DNA of 64,000 nt, from the NCBI GenBank assembly GCA_036389035.1, contig DASVQQ010000011.1, positions 434,001 to 498,000 of the forward strand, given 5' to 3'. Below, piece after piece: positions 53,313 through 61,762 of the stretch (positions are counted from its first letter, which is position 1; each line of letters begins with the position of its first letter). The position numbers were made by a program, and so were the translations under genes. This DNA is from Jatrophihabitans sp. Its GTDB lineage: Bacteria; Actinomycetota; Actinomycetes; Mycobacteriales; Jatrophihabitantaceae. Under the pieces are notes generated by a model that was given only the letters and a program-made list of their open reading frames with translations, made no database searches and had not been told where the DNA came from.

Positions 53313-54214
53313 ACGCCGGTCTCCTCGCGGGCCAGCTCCTGGCGCACCCGGCTGATCGCCTGCTCAGCCTCGGGAATGCTGCAGTAGCCGGGGTTGGCGA
53401 TGAAACTGCGCCCGCTCGGCACCTCGCCGATCCGGGGCACCAGCCACAGGTGGAAGTGCTCGGCGCCTTCCATGCAGGAGAACACGTGGATCCGGGTGGC
53501 GCCGGTGGCCCGTTTGAGGGGGCCGACGAACCGGTGGATCAGCGGCCCGATGCTGGCCGCCTCCTCCTCCCGCATCTCGGCGAAGTCGAGGTAGTGCCGG
53601 TGCGACTCGATCAGCAGGGTGCCCGCCGGCCAGTACGGGGTGGGGCCGTGCCCGAGCCGCCACATCCCGTCGTCGAACAGGTATCCGCCCGGCGGGGAGA
53701 TGTAGCCGCCGTAGGCGGGGAGCGCGCCGCCCCGGTACTTGACGCAGATCAGGCACTCGTGCTCCTGCACCGCGTGCGCGCTCAGCAACCGGCTGAACGG
53801 ATCACGGACCTGGGCCAGCGGCTCCAGCTGCGCGTGCCGGATGTACCACTCGTCCAGCGCGGCCGCGTCGGCGACCGGGTCGGAGGTGGGCGAGAGCTCG
53901 ACGTCCTTCCAGCGCTCGCGCGCCTGGTCCTCGGTCAGCGAGCCGAGCGCGGCGACCTCGGCCCAGCTGGCGCCGCGGCTGCGCAGGTGGTGGACGATCG
54001 CCTCTTCGAGCTTGGGCAGCTCGCTCGCCAGCAGTGACCACAGCCGGCCGGCCAGCACCGGCTGCCCGTCAGGCTGGGCGGAGGCTTCGCCCGGTGCGGC
54101 GGAGGCGCCGTCCTCAGCGGCCACGGCCACCCGGAACGCCTCCGACAGGTCGCGCAACCGGGTGGACAGGGCCAGCCGGGCCAGGTCGGTCTCGGTCAGG
54201 TTGGTGATGTCCAC
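53309..54214 (-). CDS. HIT-domain protein with N-terminal extension
   Basis: The C-terminal half (about 135-301) is a histidine-triad domain, with a CLICVKYRGG metal-type start, the WPAGTLLIESHRHYLDF strand and the triad segment H253-F-H255-L-W257, in which the third histidine is tryptophan; the catalytic middle histidine is kept. The first 130 residues include an HTH-like stretch (LRSRGASWAEVAALGSLTED). HIT proteins hydrolyse or transfer nucleotidyl groups, including aminoacyl-adenylates. Its stop overlaps the start of the ArgRS-like gene, so the two may work on the same adenylate (inference). GTG 54214 has GAAGGA upstream. Confidence 0.7.
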   Translation of the reverse strand: MDITNLTETDLARLALSTRLRDLSEAFRVAVAAEDGASAAPGEASAQPDGQPVLAGRLWSLLASELPKLEEAIVHHLRSRGASWAEVAALGSLTEDQARERWKDVELSPTSDPVADAAALDEWYIRHAQLEPLAQVRDPFSRLLSAHAVQEHECLICVKYRGGALPAYGGYISPPGGYLFDDGMWRLGHGPTPYWPAGTLLIESHRHYLDFAEMREEEAASIGPLIHRFVGPLKRATGATRIHVFSCMEGAEHFHLWLVPRIGEVPSGRSFIANPGYCSIPEAEQAISRVRQELAREETGV

Positions 54215-54266
54215 GCGATGGTCCTTCGGGTTCGTCGTGCCACGTCCGGATGGTGGTGATCGCCGC

Positions 54267-54995
54267 TCACACGGCGGACAGCAAGGTGTGCAGGTGCAGC
54301 CGGTCGGTGTTGCCGCGCTCGGGCAGCACCCGGGCATAGGCCGGTGGGTCACCGGTCGGATCGATCGCCAGCGTCGGCCGGTGGCTCAGCCGCAACGACT
54401 CGCCAGCGCCCAGCCGTCCGAGCAGCACCGCCTCGGCCAGGGTGTGGTGCAGGTGGATGAGGTAGTCGGCCAGGCTGAGCCCGGCCACGGCGACCTGCAG
54501 GACCCGCCGCGGACCGGCGCCTGGCAGATCCGGCTCGCCCGCCAGATCCGGCTCACCCGGCAGGGCCGGCTCGCCCGGCAGGTCAAGGTCGCCGGGCAGC
54601 TCCGGCAGCTGCCCGGTCACCGGCTTGAGCAGCCGGCTCAGGCCGGGCCGGTGACTGTTCGGAAACGGCCCCAGCCAGGCAGCCGTCGCGGCCGGCGACA
54701 CCACCCGGGCCTGGTTCTGCACCGTGAGATTGGCGGGATTGCCGAACAGGAACCGGGTCCGCGTCCAGGACCGCAGCCAGGCCACTGCCTCGGCCGGCTC
54801 CAGCGCGGCGGCGAACTGCCGCGCCCCGTGCACCAGGTCGCCCAGCCGCACCGAGCGCAGCAGCACCAGCACGGTGGCGTCCGCCTCGCCCGCCGCCGGC
54901 TGGGCCGTCACCGCGCTGACCCGTTCGGCGAGCAGCTCCGCCAACCGCGACTGAGACTGGGACTGGGACTGCTCCGGCGACACGGTGCTCAACAC
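54267..54995 (-). CDS. unknown protein of the composite cluster
   Basis: The 242-residue protein has no recognised family. It begins with a QSQSQSQS-type repeat, carries a proline/glycine/acid repeat loop in the middle (GEPALPGEPDLAGEPDLPG, about residues 140-160) and ends with a helix-rich part (AGLSLADYLIHLHHTLAEAV, then LRLSHRPTL). No membrane segment or catalytic motif is evident. GTG 54995 overlaps the preceding kinase stop by 7 bases and has GGGGGAGG upstream, so it is a true member of the operon. It may be a binding or assembly partner. Confidence 0.6.
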   Translation of the reverse strand: MLSTVSPEQSQSQSQSRLAELLAERVSAVTAQPAAGEADATVLVLLRSVRLGDLVHGARQFAAALEPAEAVAWLRSWTRTRFLFGNPANLTVQNQARVVSPAATAAWLGPFPNSHRPGLSRLLKPVTGQLPELPGDLDLPGEPALPGEPDLAGEPDLPGAGPRRVLQVAVAGLSLADYLIHLHHTLAEAVLLGRLGAGESLRLSHRPTLAIDPTGDPPAYARVLPERGNTDRLHLHTLLSAV

Positions 54996-55615
54996 GCCGC
55001 CTCCCCCACCGCTGACACGATCTTGGCCAGCACCGAGTCCGGCGAGGCGGTTCCGTCGACGATGGTCAGCGGCAGCCCTTTGATCTCGGCCAGCATCCGG
55101 GCCCGCAGATCGCTCTGCATCCGGAGGAAGCCGTCCCGGGAGACCACCGGGCCGTAATGCTCGAAGGCGCTGGCCTTGACCCCCCGTCCGGCGCGCTCCC
55201 AGGTGACCTCGGCGGGCACGTCGAGGTACACCACGCCCTCAGGCTGGGGGAAGGACCGCCAGTAGTCGAAGGTGGGCTCGTGCGAGACGCCGAGCAGGTC
55301 ACACGCGGCAAGCACCTTGTAGAAGAACGAGTCGATGATGACCGGCCCCGGGCCGGTCTGGCGGGCCAGCTCGTCGCGCTGGTGCAGGATCACCGAGTGC
55401 ATCACCGAGATCACCAGTTCGACGGTGTAGCGCTTGCCGGCCCACACCAGCGCGTCGTCGATCCAGCAGCCGCGCAGCAGGGCCACCAGCGGGTAGTCGC
55501 GCAGGAAGCGGTCGTCGTGGGACACCACCTGCCAGCCGTGCTCGTCGCGCAGCCGGGCCAGCGCGGTCGACTTGCCGGCGAAATCGGGTCCGAGCAGCGT
55601 CCAGAACGGGGTCAT
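54989..55615 (-). CDS. P-loop kinase, thymidylate kinase-like
   Basis: The 208-residue protein has a Walker A motif GPDFAGKST (residues 9-17), a VIIDSFFYK strand, VVYLDVP and a lid-like RAGRGVKAS segment, giving the overall look of thymidylate kinase or adenylylsulfate kinase relatives. ATG 55615 overlaps the UbiA stop (ATGA). Its acceptor is probably a small cluster intermediate, for example an isoprenoid or sugar alcohol monophosphate; this is inference. Confidence 0.72.
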   Translation of the reverse strand: MTPFWTLLGPDFAGKSTALARLRDEHGWQVVSHDDRFLRDYPLVALLRGCWIDDALVWAGKRYTVELVISVMHSVILHQRDELARQTGPGPVIIDSFFYKVLAACDLLGVSHEPTFDYWRSFPQPEGVVYLDVPAEVTWERAGRGVKASAFEHYGPVVSRDGFLRMQSDLRARMLAEIKGLPLTIVDGTASPDSVLAKIVSAVGEAAC

Positions 55616-56511
55616 CGAAGAGTTCCTTTGGTCAACCAGCCCACGGCGAAGAAGCTCGTATACATAGCGGGGATGTATGCCACGGTGTGGGGAATCGGCC
55701 AGTGCGGGGCTCCGGCGGCGAACTTCGCCACGGCCAGCGCCGGCAGGGCCAGCGGAGCCAGCACCAACCATCCCCAGCCGGCCCCCGAATGCCAGGGGGT
55801 GAGGATCACCAGCACGGCAGCGGTGGCCGTCACCGCCGCGCCGAAGGCGGCCAGCGAGGTGCCGGACGGGCCGAGCACGGTGACGTAGCTGCGCTCCCCC
55901 GGCCGCGGCTGCCGGGTCGCCTTGCGGCCCAGTTCCACGCACAGCGCGCTCACCGTGACCGCCAGCACGGTGATCAGCCCGGCGGCGGTGGGGCGCAGGT
56001 CCTCGGCACGCAGGAAGCCGAAGTAGACGTAGAGGCTCAGCATCGCCAGGATCGGCAGGTTCACCGCCAGCTGCAACGCCAGCTGGTCCCGGTGCGGCCA
56101 GCCGGCCAGCCGCTCCAGGGCGACCACCACGATGGTGTAGGCCATCTGCCCGGCCAGCATCGCCAGGGCCACCCCACGACCGGCGTTGAGCAGCAGCAGC
56201 AAGGCGCTGCCGAGCGCGACCAGGCTCACCAGGTCGCGCTCGGAGACCATGCCACTGGGCAGCGGCCGGTCGGGATTGACCCTGCGGTCGTAGTCCAGAT
56301 CCCTGACGTCGTCCAGCGCCCGGATCAGCAGCATGGTGACCACCAGCGTCACTGCCGTGATCAGCAGCTCGGCATCGGGACGCCAGCTGCGGACCGCGCC
56401 GGTTCCGCAGGCGAACAGGGCGGTGAGCCCGAGCGCCCAGGAGACCGTGTACGGCAGCTGCACCGACGGCCGGTAGGCGGCGCCGATATAGCGGCCCCAC
56501 CTGCTGATCAC
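55612..56511 (-). CDS. UbiA-family prenyltransferase homologue
   Basis: The 299-residue membrane protein has about eight hydrophobic segments and the first UbiA aspartate motif ALDDVRDLDYDRRVNPDRPL (D67, D71, D75). The second aspartate-rich loop is changed to VELGRKATRQ, with glutamate and basic residues. UbiA enzymes attach prenyl groups to aromatic rings or other acceptors. With an orsellinate-type PKS in the cluster, prenylation of the phenolic acid is the simplest idea. Overlaps at both ends (ATGA) put it firmly inside the operon. Confidence 0.78.
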   Translation of the reverse strand: MISRWGRYIGAAYRPSVQLPYTVSWALGLTALFACGTGAVRSWRPDAELLITAVTLVVTMLLIRALDDVRDLDYDRRVNPDRPLPSGMVSERDLVSLVALGSALLLLLNAGRGVALAMLAGQMAYTIVVVALERLAGWPHRDQLALQLAVNLPILAMLSLYVYFGFLRAEDLRPTAAGLITVLAVTVSALCVELGRKATRQPRPGERSYVTVLGPSGTSLAAFGAAVTATAAVLVILTPWHSGAGWGWLVLAPLALPALAVAKFAAGAPHWPIPHTVAYIPAMYTSFFAVGWLTKGTLR

Positions 56512-59219
56512 GACTCGGTGTCCAGGATGCGGACGGTGCCGGCGGCCCCGTCGACCTCGATGAGGCTGCCGTTCCGAATGCGCGTGGTGGCCTCGGGGAC
56601 CGCCACCACGGTGGGAATGCCCAGCAGCCGGCCGGTGATCGCGGTATGCGAAAGGAGCGTGCCCCGTTCGACCACCAGGGCCTTGGCCGACATCATCAGG
56701 AACAGCCAGCCGGGATCGGTCTCGCGAGCCACCAGGATGCGGTCACGGGTCTCATCGGCGGTGACCGTCGGATCCAGCACCACCATCGCCCGGCCGCGGA
56801 CCGTGCCGGCGCTGGAGGCCAGGCCGACCAGGACATCGGATCGGTCGGTTCCGCCGGCAGCCGGCAACTGCTGGCCCAAGGCGGCCAGAGCGAGCGTCAG
56901 GGGCTCGTCGGGATCGGTCCCCAGCCGCGCGGGAAAAGTGCGCTCAGCCGCTATCCAGCCGGCCCGCTCCGCCGCCCGGACGGCCGCCAGTCCCCGCAGG
57001 TCCGCACCGGCGACGGTGCCGTCGAACGCGCCCAGAACCTCCTCGACGGTGAGGTCCAGGACGTCTCTCGGCTCGTCCAGCAGGCCGGCCGCCACCAGGT
57101 GCTCGCCCTGGCGCAGCAGCAACGCGCGCAGGTCGCCGAACAGCTGGCTCCGGCAGAACCGGGTGTCCTCGCGGACCTGCAGCAGGGTCCGCATGGCGCT
57201 GAACAGCCCTGCCAGCACTGCCCGTTCGGCTGGGTTGGGGCAGTGCCGGCGCAGCTCCCGGCGGGCCTGGCGACGAACCTTCTGCCCCATCGCCAGGCTG
57301 TCCCGCACGGTCTTGCCCTGCCGCAGGTAGGCGCGCACCGCGGGCAGCACCGTCCACGGCTCGGCGCGCGGGGTGATCGCCTCCAGCTTGAGGTCCTGCA
57401 GGCCACGGTCGCCGTAACGGCGCACGTGCTCGCTCAGCGCCGAGGCGAACTCCTGGCCGTGGCTGCCCCCGATGAGCTCGTTCCACAGTCGCCGGGGATC
57501 GGCGTCGGACAGCAGCGCCTGCCGCAGCGCGGCGGACTCGCCGGCCTGGGAGGCCAGCGCCACCACCGAGTGCAGGGCCTGGGCCGACCGGTTCAGCCGA
57601 CCGCCGCTCAGCATGCCGTTGAGCACGCTGCGGTCAGCCGTCGACGCCCAGCGCCGCAGCAGTCCGTTCACCGCCCAGTTGGCGGTGAACAGGAACACCC
57701 CGTTGACCAGCGTGACGCCCCAGCGGTCACTGACCTGCCGCCACAGCTCCCGGTAGGCCGCCACCACCTCGGACGGGCTCAGCTCCGACACGTCCAGCCG
57801 GGCGTGGTAGCTGTCCCACCAGTCCAGGAACTCTCGCACCCGCCGGGGATGGGCGGTCAGCCGGAGCGCGATCTCGGCCAGGTCGAGCGCCTTGCTGATC
57901 GCGTTCGGCCTTACGGCGACGGGCTCTGCCGCGGTCAGGCCCAGCGCTTGCTCCCAGGTCGACCACAGCGGCCGGAAACACCGCATCATGGCGTGCAGCT
58001 GGTACCAGTTGTCGATCGCGTAATAGACGTGGCCGTCGAGGTATCCCACCATCTGCCGCAGCCGCGGCCGGTTGCGCGCGATCACCCGGGCGGGTACGCC
58101 CATCCGCCGGTACAGGTCGGTGAAGCCCACTTCGAACAGCTCGCGGCCCACCGAGTAGGTCAGCGCGCAGCTCACCCCGGGAAAGCTCTCGGTGATGTTG
58201 TTGTTGTCCCACAGGATCGCCGGCGCCTGGCTCGGCATCGGAGCCGCCGGCTGGGCAGCCGCCGGAGCGGTGATCGGACGGGCCTGCACCAGGTGGATCC
58301 GGCCGTCGGCGGTGATGGTTCCCTCAATGTCCTGCGGGGCGCCGAAGTGCTGCTCTACCCGAGCGGCCAGGGCGGTGATCTCGTGCAGCTCGGCATCGGC
58401 CAGCACCGGCAGCGCGGCCAACCCCGGCTCGACCGCGACGGCGACCGGGCCCTGGTCGGGCCGGGCCGGATCCCAACCGACCGCCCGCGACTTCAGCTCG
58501 ACGCGCGCCTGGATCTGCCCGCTCGCCTGGTCGACGAAGAAGTGGTCGACGTCGGCCTTCTCCTGCACCACCCCTTCGCCGATTCCGTACGCCGCCGCGA
58601 TCACGCACTGCGCCGCGCCGTCCAGCGGGTTGCGGGTGAACGCGACGAAGGACCGGACGCCCATCACCATCCGCTGGACGCCCACCGCCACCCGGGTCGC
58701 GAACGGGTCCATCCCCCGGTGCGCCCGGTACAGCACCGCCTCGGGATTGAACGCCGAAGCCCAGCAGGCCGCGACCCGGTCGGCCAGTTCGGCACGGCGG
58801 ACGTAGAGAAAGCTGTCGGACAGGCCCGCGAACGGGTCGGCCGCCGAGTCCTCACCCGATTCCGAGTTCCCGACCTTGGGCACCACGCAGGCCCGGACGG
58901 CGACCAGCCCGTCCGGCCCGGCGATCTCGTCGAAGCAACTGTCCAGCTTCGCGCGCAACGCCGGCGGCACGCCCAGCTCCCGCACCCGACGCCGCAGCGC
59001 CTGGGCGCGGTCAGACGCCTCCAGCGGGGTCGCCATCGAGGCGCGGACCTCGGGCCCGACCGCGTAGTCGAACACGGTCGCCGGCACGCAGGCCAGCCGC
59101 GGAATCGGAAAGCCCGCCTGCTCCAGGGACGCCTGCCGGGTGAACTTGTGTCCGAAGAGTTCGGGGTTGGCGATGGTCGACTCGCTCTCGACCAGCCACT
59201 CCGAGACGGGGTTCACCAA
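56508..59219 (-). CDS. full-length PEP synthase/rifampin phosphotransferase-like dikinase
   Basis: This 903-residue enzyme contains an N-terminal ATP-binding domain (KFTRQASLEQAGFPIP start; AFTRNPLDGAAQCVIAAAYG; LVQARPI near 315), a middle acceptor-binding domain (about 340-740) and a C-terminal swivelling phosphohistidine domain with H858 in GTLLSHTAITGRLLGIP. Domain order is that of rifampin phosphotransferase and PEP synthase, which split ATP into AMP and Pi and phosphorylate the acceptor through the histidine. The N-terminal domain is degenerate in places (VRACVVPKVGNSESG where VRSSA is usual). TTG 59219 (or GTG 59216) has AAGGAGAAG upstream. It is the first gene of the 12-gene operon. 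Confidence 0.8.
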   Translation of the reverse strand: MVNPVSEWLVESESTIANPELFGHKFTRQASLEQAGFPIPRLACVPATVFDYAVGPEVRASMATPLEASDRAQALRRRVRELGVPPALRAKLDSCFDEIAGPDGLVAVRACVVPKVGNSESGEDSAADPFAGLSDSFLYVRRAELADRVAACWASAFNPEAVLYRAHRGMDPFATRVAVGVQRMVMGVRSFVAFTRNPLDGAAQCVIAAAYGIGEGVVQEKADVDHFFVDQASGQIQARVELKSRAVGWDPARPDQGPVAVAVEPGLAALPVLADAELHEITALAARVEQHFGAPQDIEGTITADGRIHLVQARPITAPAAAQPAAPMPSQAPAILWDNNNITESFPGVSCALTYSVGRELFEVGFTDLYRRMGVPARVIARNRPRLRQMVGYLDGHVYYAIDNWYQLHAMMRCFRPLWSTWEQALGLTAAEPVAVRPNAISKALDLAEIALRLTAHPRRVREFLDWWDSYHARLDVSELSPSEVVAAYRELWRQVSDRWGVTLVNGVFLFTANWAVNGLLRRWASTADRSVLNGMLSGGRLNRSAQALHSVVALASQAGESAALRQALLSDADPRRLWNELIGGSHGQEFASALSEHVRRYGDRGLQDLKLEAITPRAEPWTVLPAVRAYLRQGKTVRDSLAMGQKVRRQARRELRRHCPNPAERAVLAGLFSAMRTLLQVREDTRFCRSQLFGDLRALLLRQGEHLVAAGLLDEPRDVLDLTVEEVLGAFDGTVAGADLRGLAAVRAAERAGWIAAERTFPARLGTDPDEPLTLALAALGQQLPAAGGTDRSDVLVGLASSAGTVRGRAMVVLDPTVTADETRDRILVARETDPGWLFLMMSAKALVVERGTLLSHTAITGRLLGIPTVVAVPEATTRIRNGSLIEVDGAAGTVRILDTES

Positions 59220-59376
59220 CGCGCTTCTCCTTAGGCCTTCGAGTAAACGGCCACGACTCCGGCGGCCACGTCCGGTGGCGAGTGAGCACGATTGCTACAG
59301 GCGGACAGGATGGCCAAGCCTCACACGGAGAACTCGGTAGCGCCTCTCGCTCTGTGCCTTCCTGCCGGAGCGCTCC

Positions 59377-59405
59377 TTTACCCCCGGCGGCAACCGCCCT
59401 AGGGT
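59377..59405 (+). promoter_or_regulatory. probable promoter of the LLM oxidoreductase gene
   Basis: TTTACC (59377-59382) and TAGGGT (59400-59405) are spaced by 17 bases, and the coding start lies 63 bases downstream. The divergent gap 59220-59467 must also hold the promoter of the leftward operon, which I could not place. Confidence 0.5.
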
Positions 59406-59467
59406 CGGTGGGTCGAAGCCGAGGACGGTCAGCTCGCGCCGGTGCTCTGCGCGGGAAGGGGAGCAAC

Positions 59468-60334
59468 GTGAAGATCGGGCTGCACATCGCGGATTTCACC
59501 TATCCGAGCGGGCCGGCCGGACTGGCCGATGACCTGACCAGAGTGGCCGTGGCGGCTGAGGAAGCCGGCTTCGCGCGGGTCAGCGTCATGGACCACGTCT
59601 GGCAGATCGGCGTGCTGGGCCCGCCCGAGCACGAGATGCTCGAGGCCTACACCACGCTCGGCTACCTCGCGGCGCGCACGTCACGGGTGGAGCTGCTGGC
59701 CTGGGTGACGGCCGTCAGCTACCGGGAGCCCGGAATGCTCGCCAAGCTGGTGAGCACTTTGGACGTGCTGTCCAAGGGCCGGGCCTGGCTGGGCATCGGC
59801 GCCGCCTGGAACGGTGAGGAGGCAGCCGGGCTGGGGCTGCCGTTCCCGAGCACCGCCGAGCGGTTCGAGCGGCTGGAGGAGACCCTGCGGATCTGCCTCC
59901 AGATGTGGAGCGAGAACGATGGCCCCTATCAGGGCACGCACTACCAGCTCGCCCGCACCCTCAACGTGCCGCAGCCGATCCGTCGGCCGCCGATCCTGAT
60001 CGGCGGCGGCGGGGAGAAGAAGACCCTGCGCCTGGTGGCCCGCTACGCCCAGGCCTGCAACCTGTTCGCCGGCCCGGACCTCGAGCGCAAGCTGGAGATC
60101 CTGCGCGGGCACTGCGAGGCCGAGGGCCGCGACTACGACGAGATCGAGAAGACCGTGCTGGTCCAACTGGACCCGGGCGAGCATGGCGAGAAGATCGACG
60201 ACCTGCTCGCGCAACTGCGGGACCTGGCCGCTCTCGGCGTCAGCCACGCGCACGGCTGGGTGCCGCAGGTCTTCCAGACCGAGCGGCTGGAACTGCTCGG
60301 CAAGGAGGTGGTGACTCCCGCCGCGGCGATGTGA
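59468..60334 (+). CDS. LLM-class (probably F420-dependent) oxidoreductase
   Basis: This luciferase-like TIM-barrel protein of 288 residues begins at GTG 59468 (MKIGLHIADFTYPSG) after a GGAAGGGGAG site. Family segments are FARVSVMDHVWQ, LAKLVSTLDVLSKGRAWLGIGAAWN and PPILIGGGGEKKTLRLVARYA. Actinobacterial members usually use cofactor F420 and reduce or oxidise small molecules. It is divergent from the composite cluster, so it may be a tailoring enzyme of that pathway or unrelated. Confidence 0.82.
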   Translation: MKIGLHIADFTYPSGPAGLADDLTRVAVAAEEAGFARVSVMDHVWQIGVLGPPEHEMLEAYTTLGYLAARTSRVELLAWVTAVSYREPGMLAKLVSTLDVLSKGRAWLGIGAAWNGEEAAGLGLPFPSTAERFERLEETLRICLQMWSENDGPYQGTHYQLARTLNVPQPIRRPPILIGGGGEKKTLRLVARYAQACNLFAGPDLERKLEILRGHCEAEGRDYDEIEKTVLVQLDPGEHGEKIDDLLAQLRDLAALGVSHAHGWVPQVFQTERLELLGKEVVTPAAAM

Positions 60335-60379
60335 TCAACCCGGCTGCGCGGCGGAGGCCGAACCGGGCAGAATGTAACG

Positions 60380-61627
60380 GTGCCTGGAACTTCTCGCCTG
60401 GGCCGGGCAGTCACCGTCGCGCTCGCCGTCGGCTCACTGATCGCCGGCTGCACCTCCGCGCCGTCTGCCACCGACCCGGCGGGCGGCAATCCGTCGATGT
60501 CGGACCGGCCTACCGGCTCCACCGCGGGCACCTCGACGTCCCGATCGGCGCATCCGCACTCCAGCACGCCGACCGCGGTGTCGATCGCGGCCCTGCGCCC
60601 GGGCGAGCGCTGGATCACGCTGCCGATGCCCGGTGGCGCCTACCGCCCGCAGGCCGAGGCCGGCGGCACCGACGACTACCGCTGCATCCTGCTGGACCCC
60701 AAGATCGCCGCCGACTCGTTCCTGTCCGGGGTGGTGCTGCAGCCGGGCAACCCCAACCTGGTGCACCACGCCATCCTCTACCGGGTCGACCCGGAGCAGC
60801 TGGGCGCGGCCAAGGCCAAGGACGCCAGTGACCCGCGGCTGGGCTGGTCCTGTTTCGGCGGGCCGGGCCTGCCCGGCAACGGCGCTGACCTGGGCGGGCT
60901 CAACTCCGCGCCCTGGGTGGCCGCCTGGGCGACTTCGGGCGGTGAGCAACGCTTCGCCGCCGGCACCGGCCAGCGCACCAGGGCCGGCACCCGGGTGATC
61001 CTGCAGATGCACTACAACCTGCTCAACGGCGACGGCGCCGACAACACCACCGTCAAGTTGCGGGTCGCCCCCCGCGGCGCGCGGCTGCAGCCGCTGCAGA
61101 CCATGCTGCTGCCGGCGCCCGTCGAGTTGCCCTGCCCGGCCAACGAGACCGGAGCGCTGTGCGACCGCGACGCCTCGGTGATCGATGTGATGCGCCGGTT
61201 CGGAGTGAACTCGGGCCGGGTGGTGGCCGGGTTGCAACTGCTGTGCGACGGCTCGCTCACCGCCCCCAAGGCCGGTCCCACCCAGAGCTGCGGACGCCCG
61301 GTCACCAAGACGATGGACCTCAGGGCCACCGCCGGGCACATGCACCTGCTCGGCAGGTCGATCCGGATCGACCTGCAACGGCAGGACGGGACGAGCCGGC
61401 GACTGCTCGACGTCAAGGTCTGGGACTTCGACGACCAGCGCGCCACCGTGCTGCCCGAGACGCTCACGGTGCGTGCCGGGGACCGGCTGCGGGTGACCTG
61501 TACCCACGACGCCACCCTGCGCCAGAAGCTTCCTGCCCTGGACAAGTTGCCGCCGCGCTACGTGGTGTGGGGCGAGGGGTCATCCGATGAGATGTGCCTG
61601 GGGATCGTCAGCTACACCGAGTCCTGA
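60380..61627 (+). CDS. PHM-like copper type II monooxygenase lipoprotein
   Basis: The 415-residue lipoprotein has a lipobox (SLIAGC), a Ser/Thr linker and two PHM-type beta domains: VHHAILY and QMHYNLL supply histidine ligands, AGHMHLLGRSIRI is the H-x-H pair of the second copper, and GEGSSDEMCLG carries the methionine ligand. Relatives are ascorbate-dependent copper monooxygenases. Four or more cysteines suggest disulphides on the outer face of the membrane. GTG 60380 lies close to a CAGAAT box, so the transcript could be almost leaderless. Its substrate is unknown. Confidence 0.78.
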   Translation: MPGTSRLGRAVTVALAVGSLIAGCTSAPSATDPAGGNPSMSDRPTGSTAGTSTSRSAHPHSSTPTAVSIAALRPGERWITLPMPGGAYRPQAEAGGTDDYRCILLDPKIAADSFLSGVVLQPGNPNLVHHAILYRVDPEQLGAAKAKDASDPRLGWSCFGGPGLPGNGADLGGLNSAPWVAAWATSGGEQRFAAGTGQRTRAGTRVILQMHYNLLNGDGADNTTVKLRVAPRGARLQPLQTMLLPAPVELPCPANETGALCDRDASVIDVMRRFGVNSGRVVAGLQLLCDGSLTAPKAGPTQSCGRPVTKTMDLRATAGHMHLLGRSIRIDLQRQDGTSRRLLDVKVWDFDDQRATVLPETLTVRAGDRLRVTCTHDATLRQKLPALDKLPPRYVVWGEGSSDEMCLGIVSYTES

Positions 61628-61690
61628 CCACGCCTCAAGACCGCTCCGCCGAGCACGCTCGCAACCGGCAGACGTAGTATCGACACCTAC

Positions 61691-61708
61691 GTCGAGGTTC
61701 GCCTCGAC
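61691..61708 (+). promoter_or_regulatory. UUCG-loop hairpin in the 5' leader of the baeRF gene
   Basis: GTCGAGG and CCTCGAC form a perfect 7-bp stem closed by TTCG, a very stable tetraloop, 54 bases before ATG 61763. A TAGTAT box at 61675-61680 just upstream could be the -10 element, which would place the hairpin at the 5' end of the transcript. Confidence 0.5.
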
Positions 61709-61762
61709 CCGGAGCCGACAGCGTGCCCGGTTGCTCGTGTCTAACGAGGTACGCATACCGCC

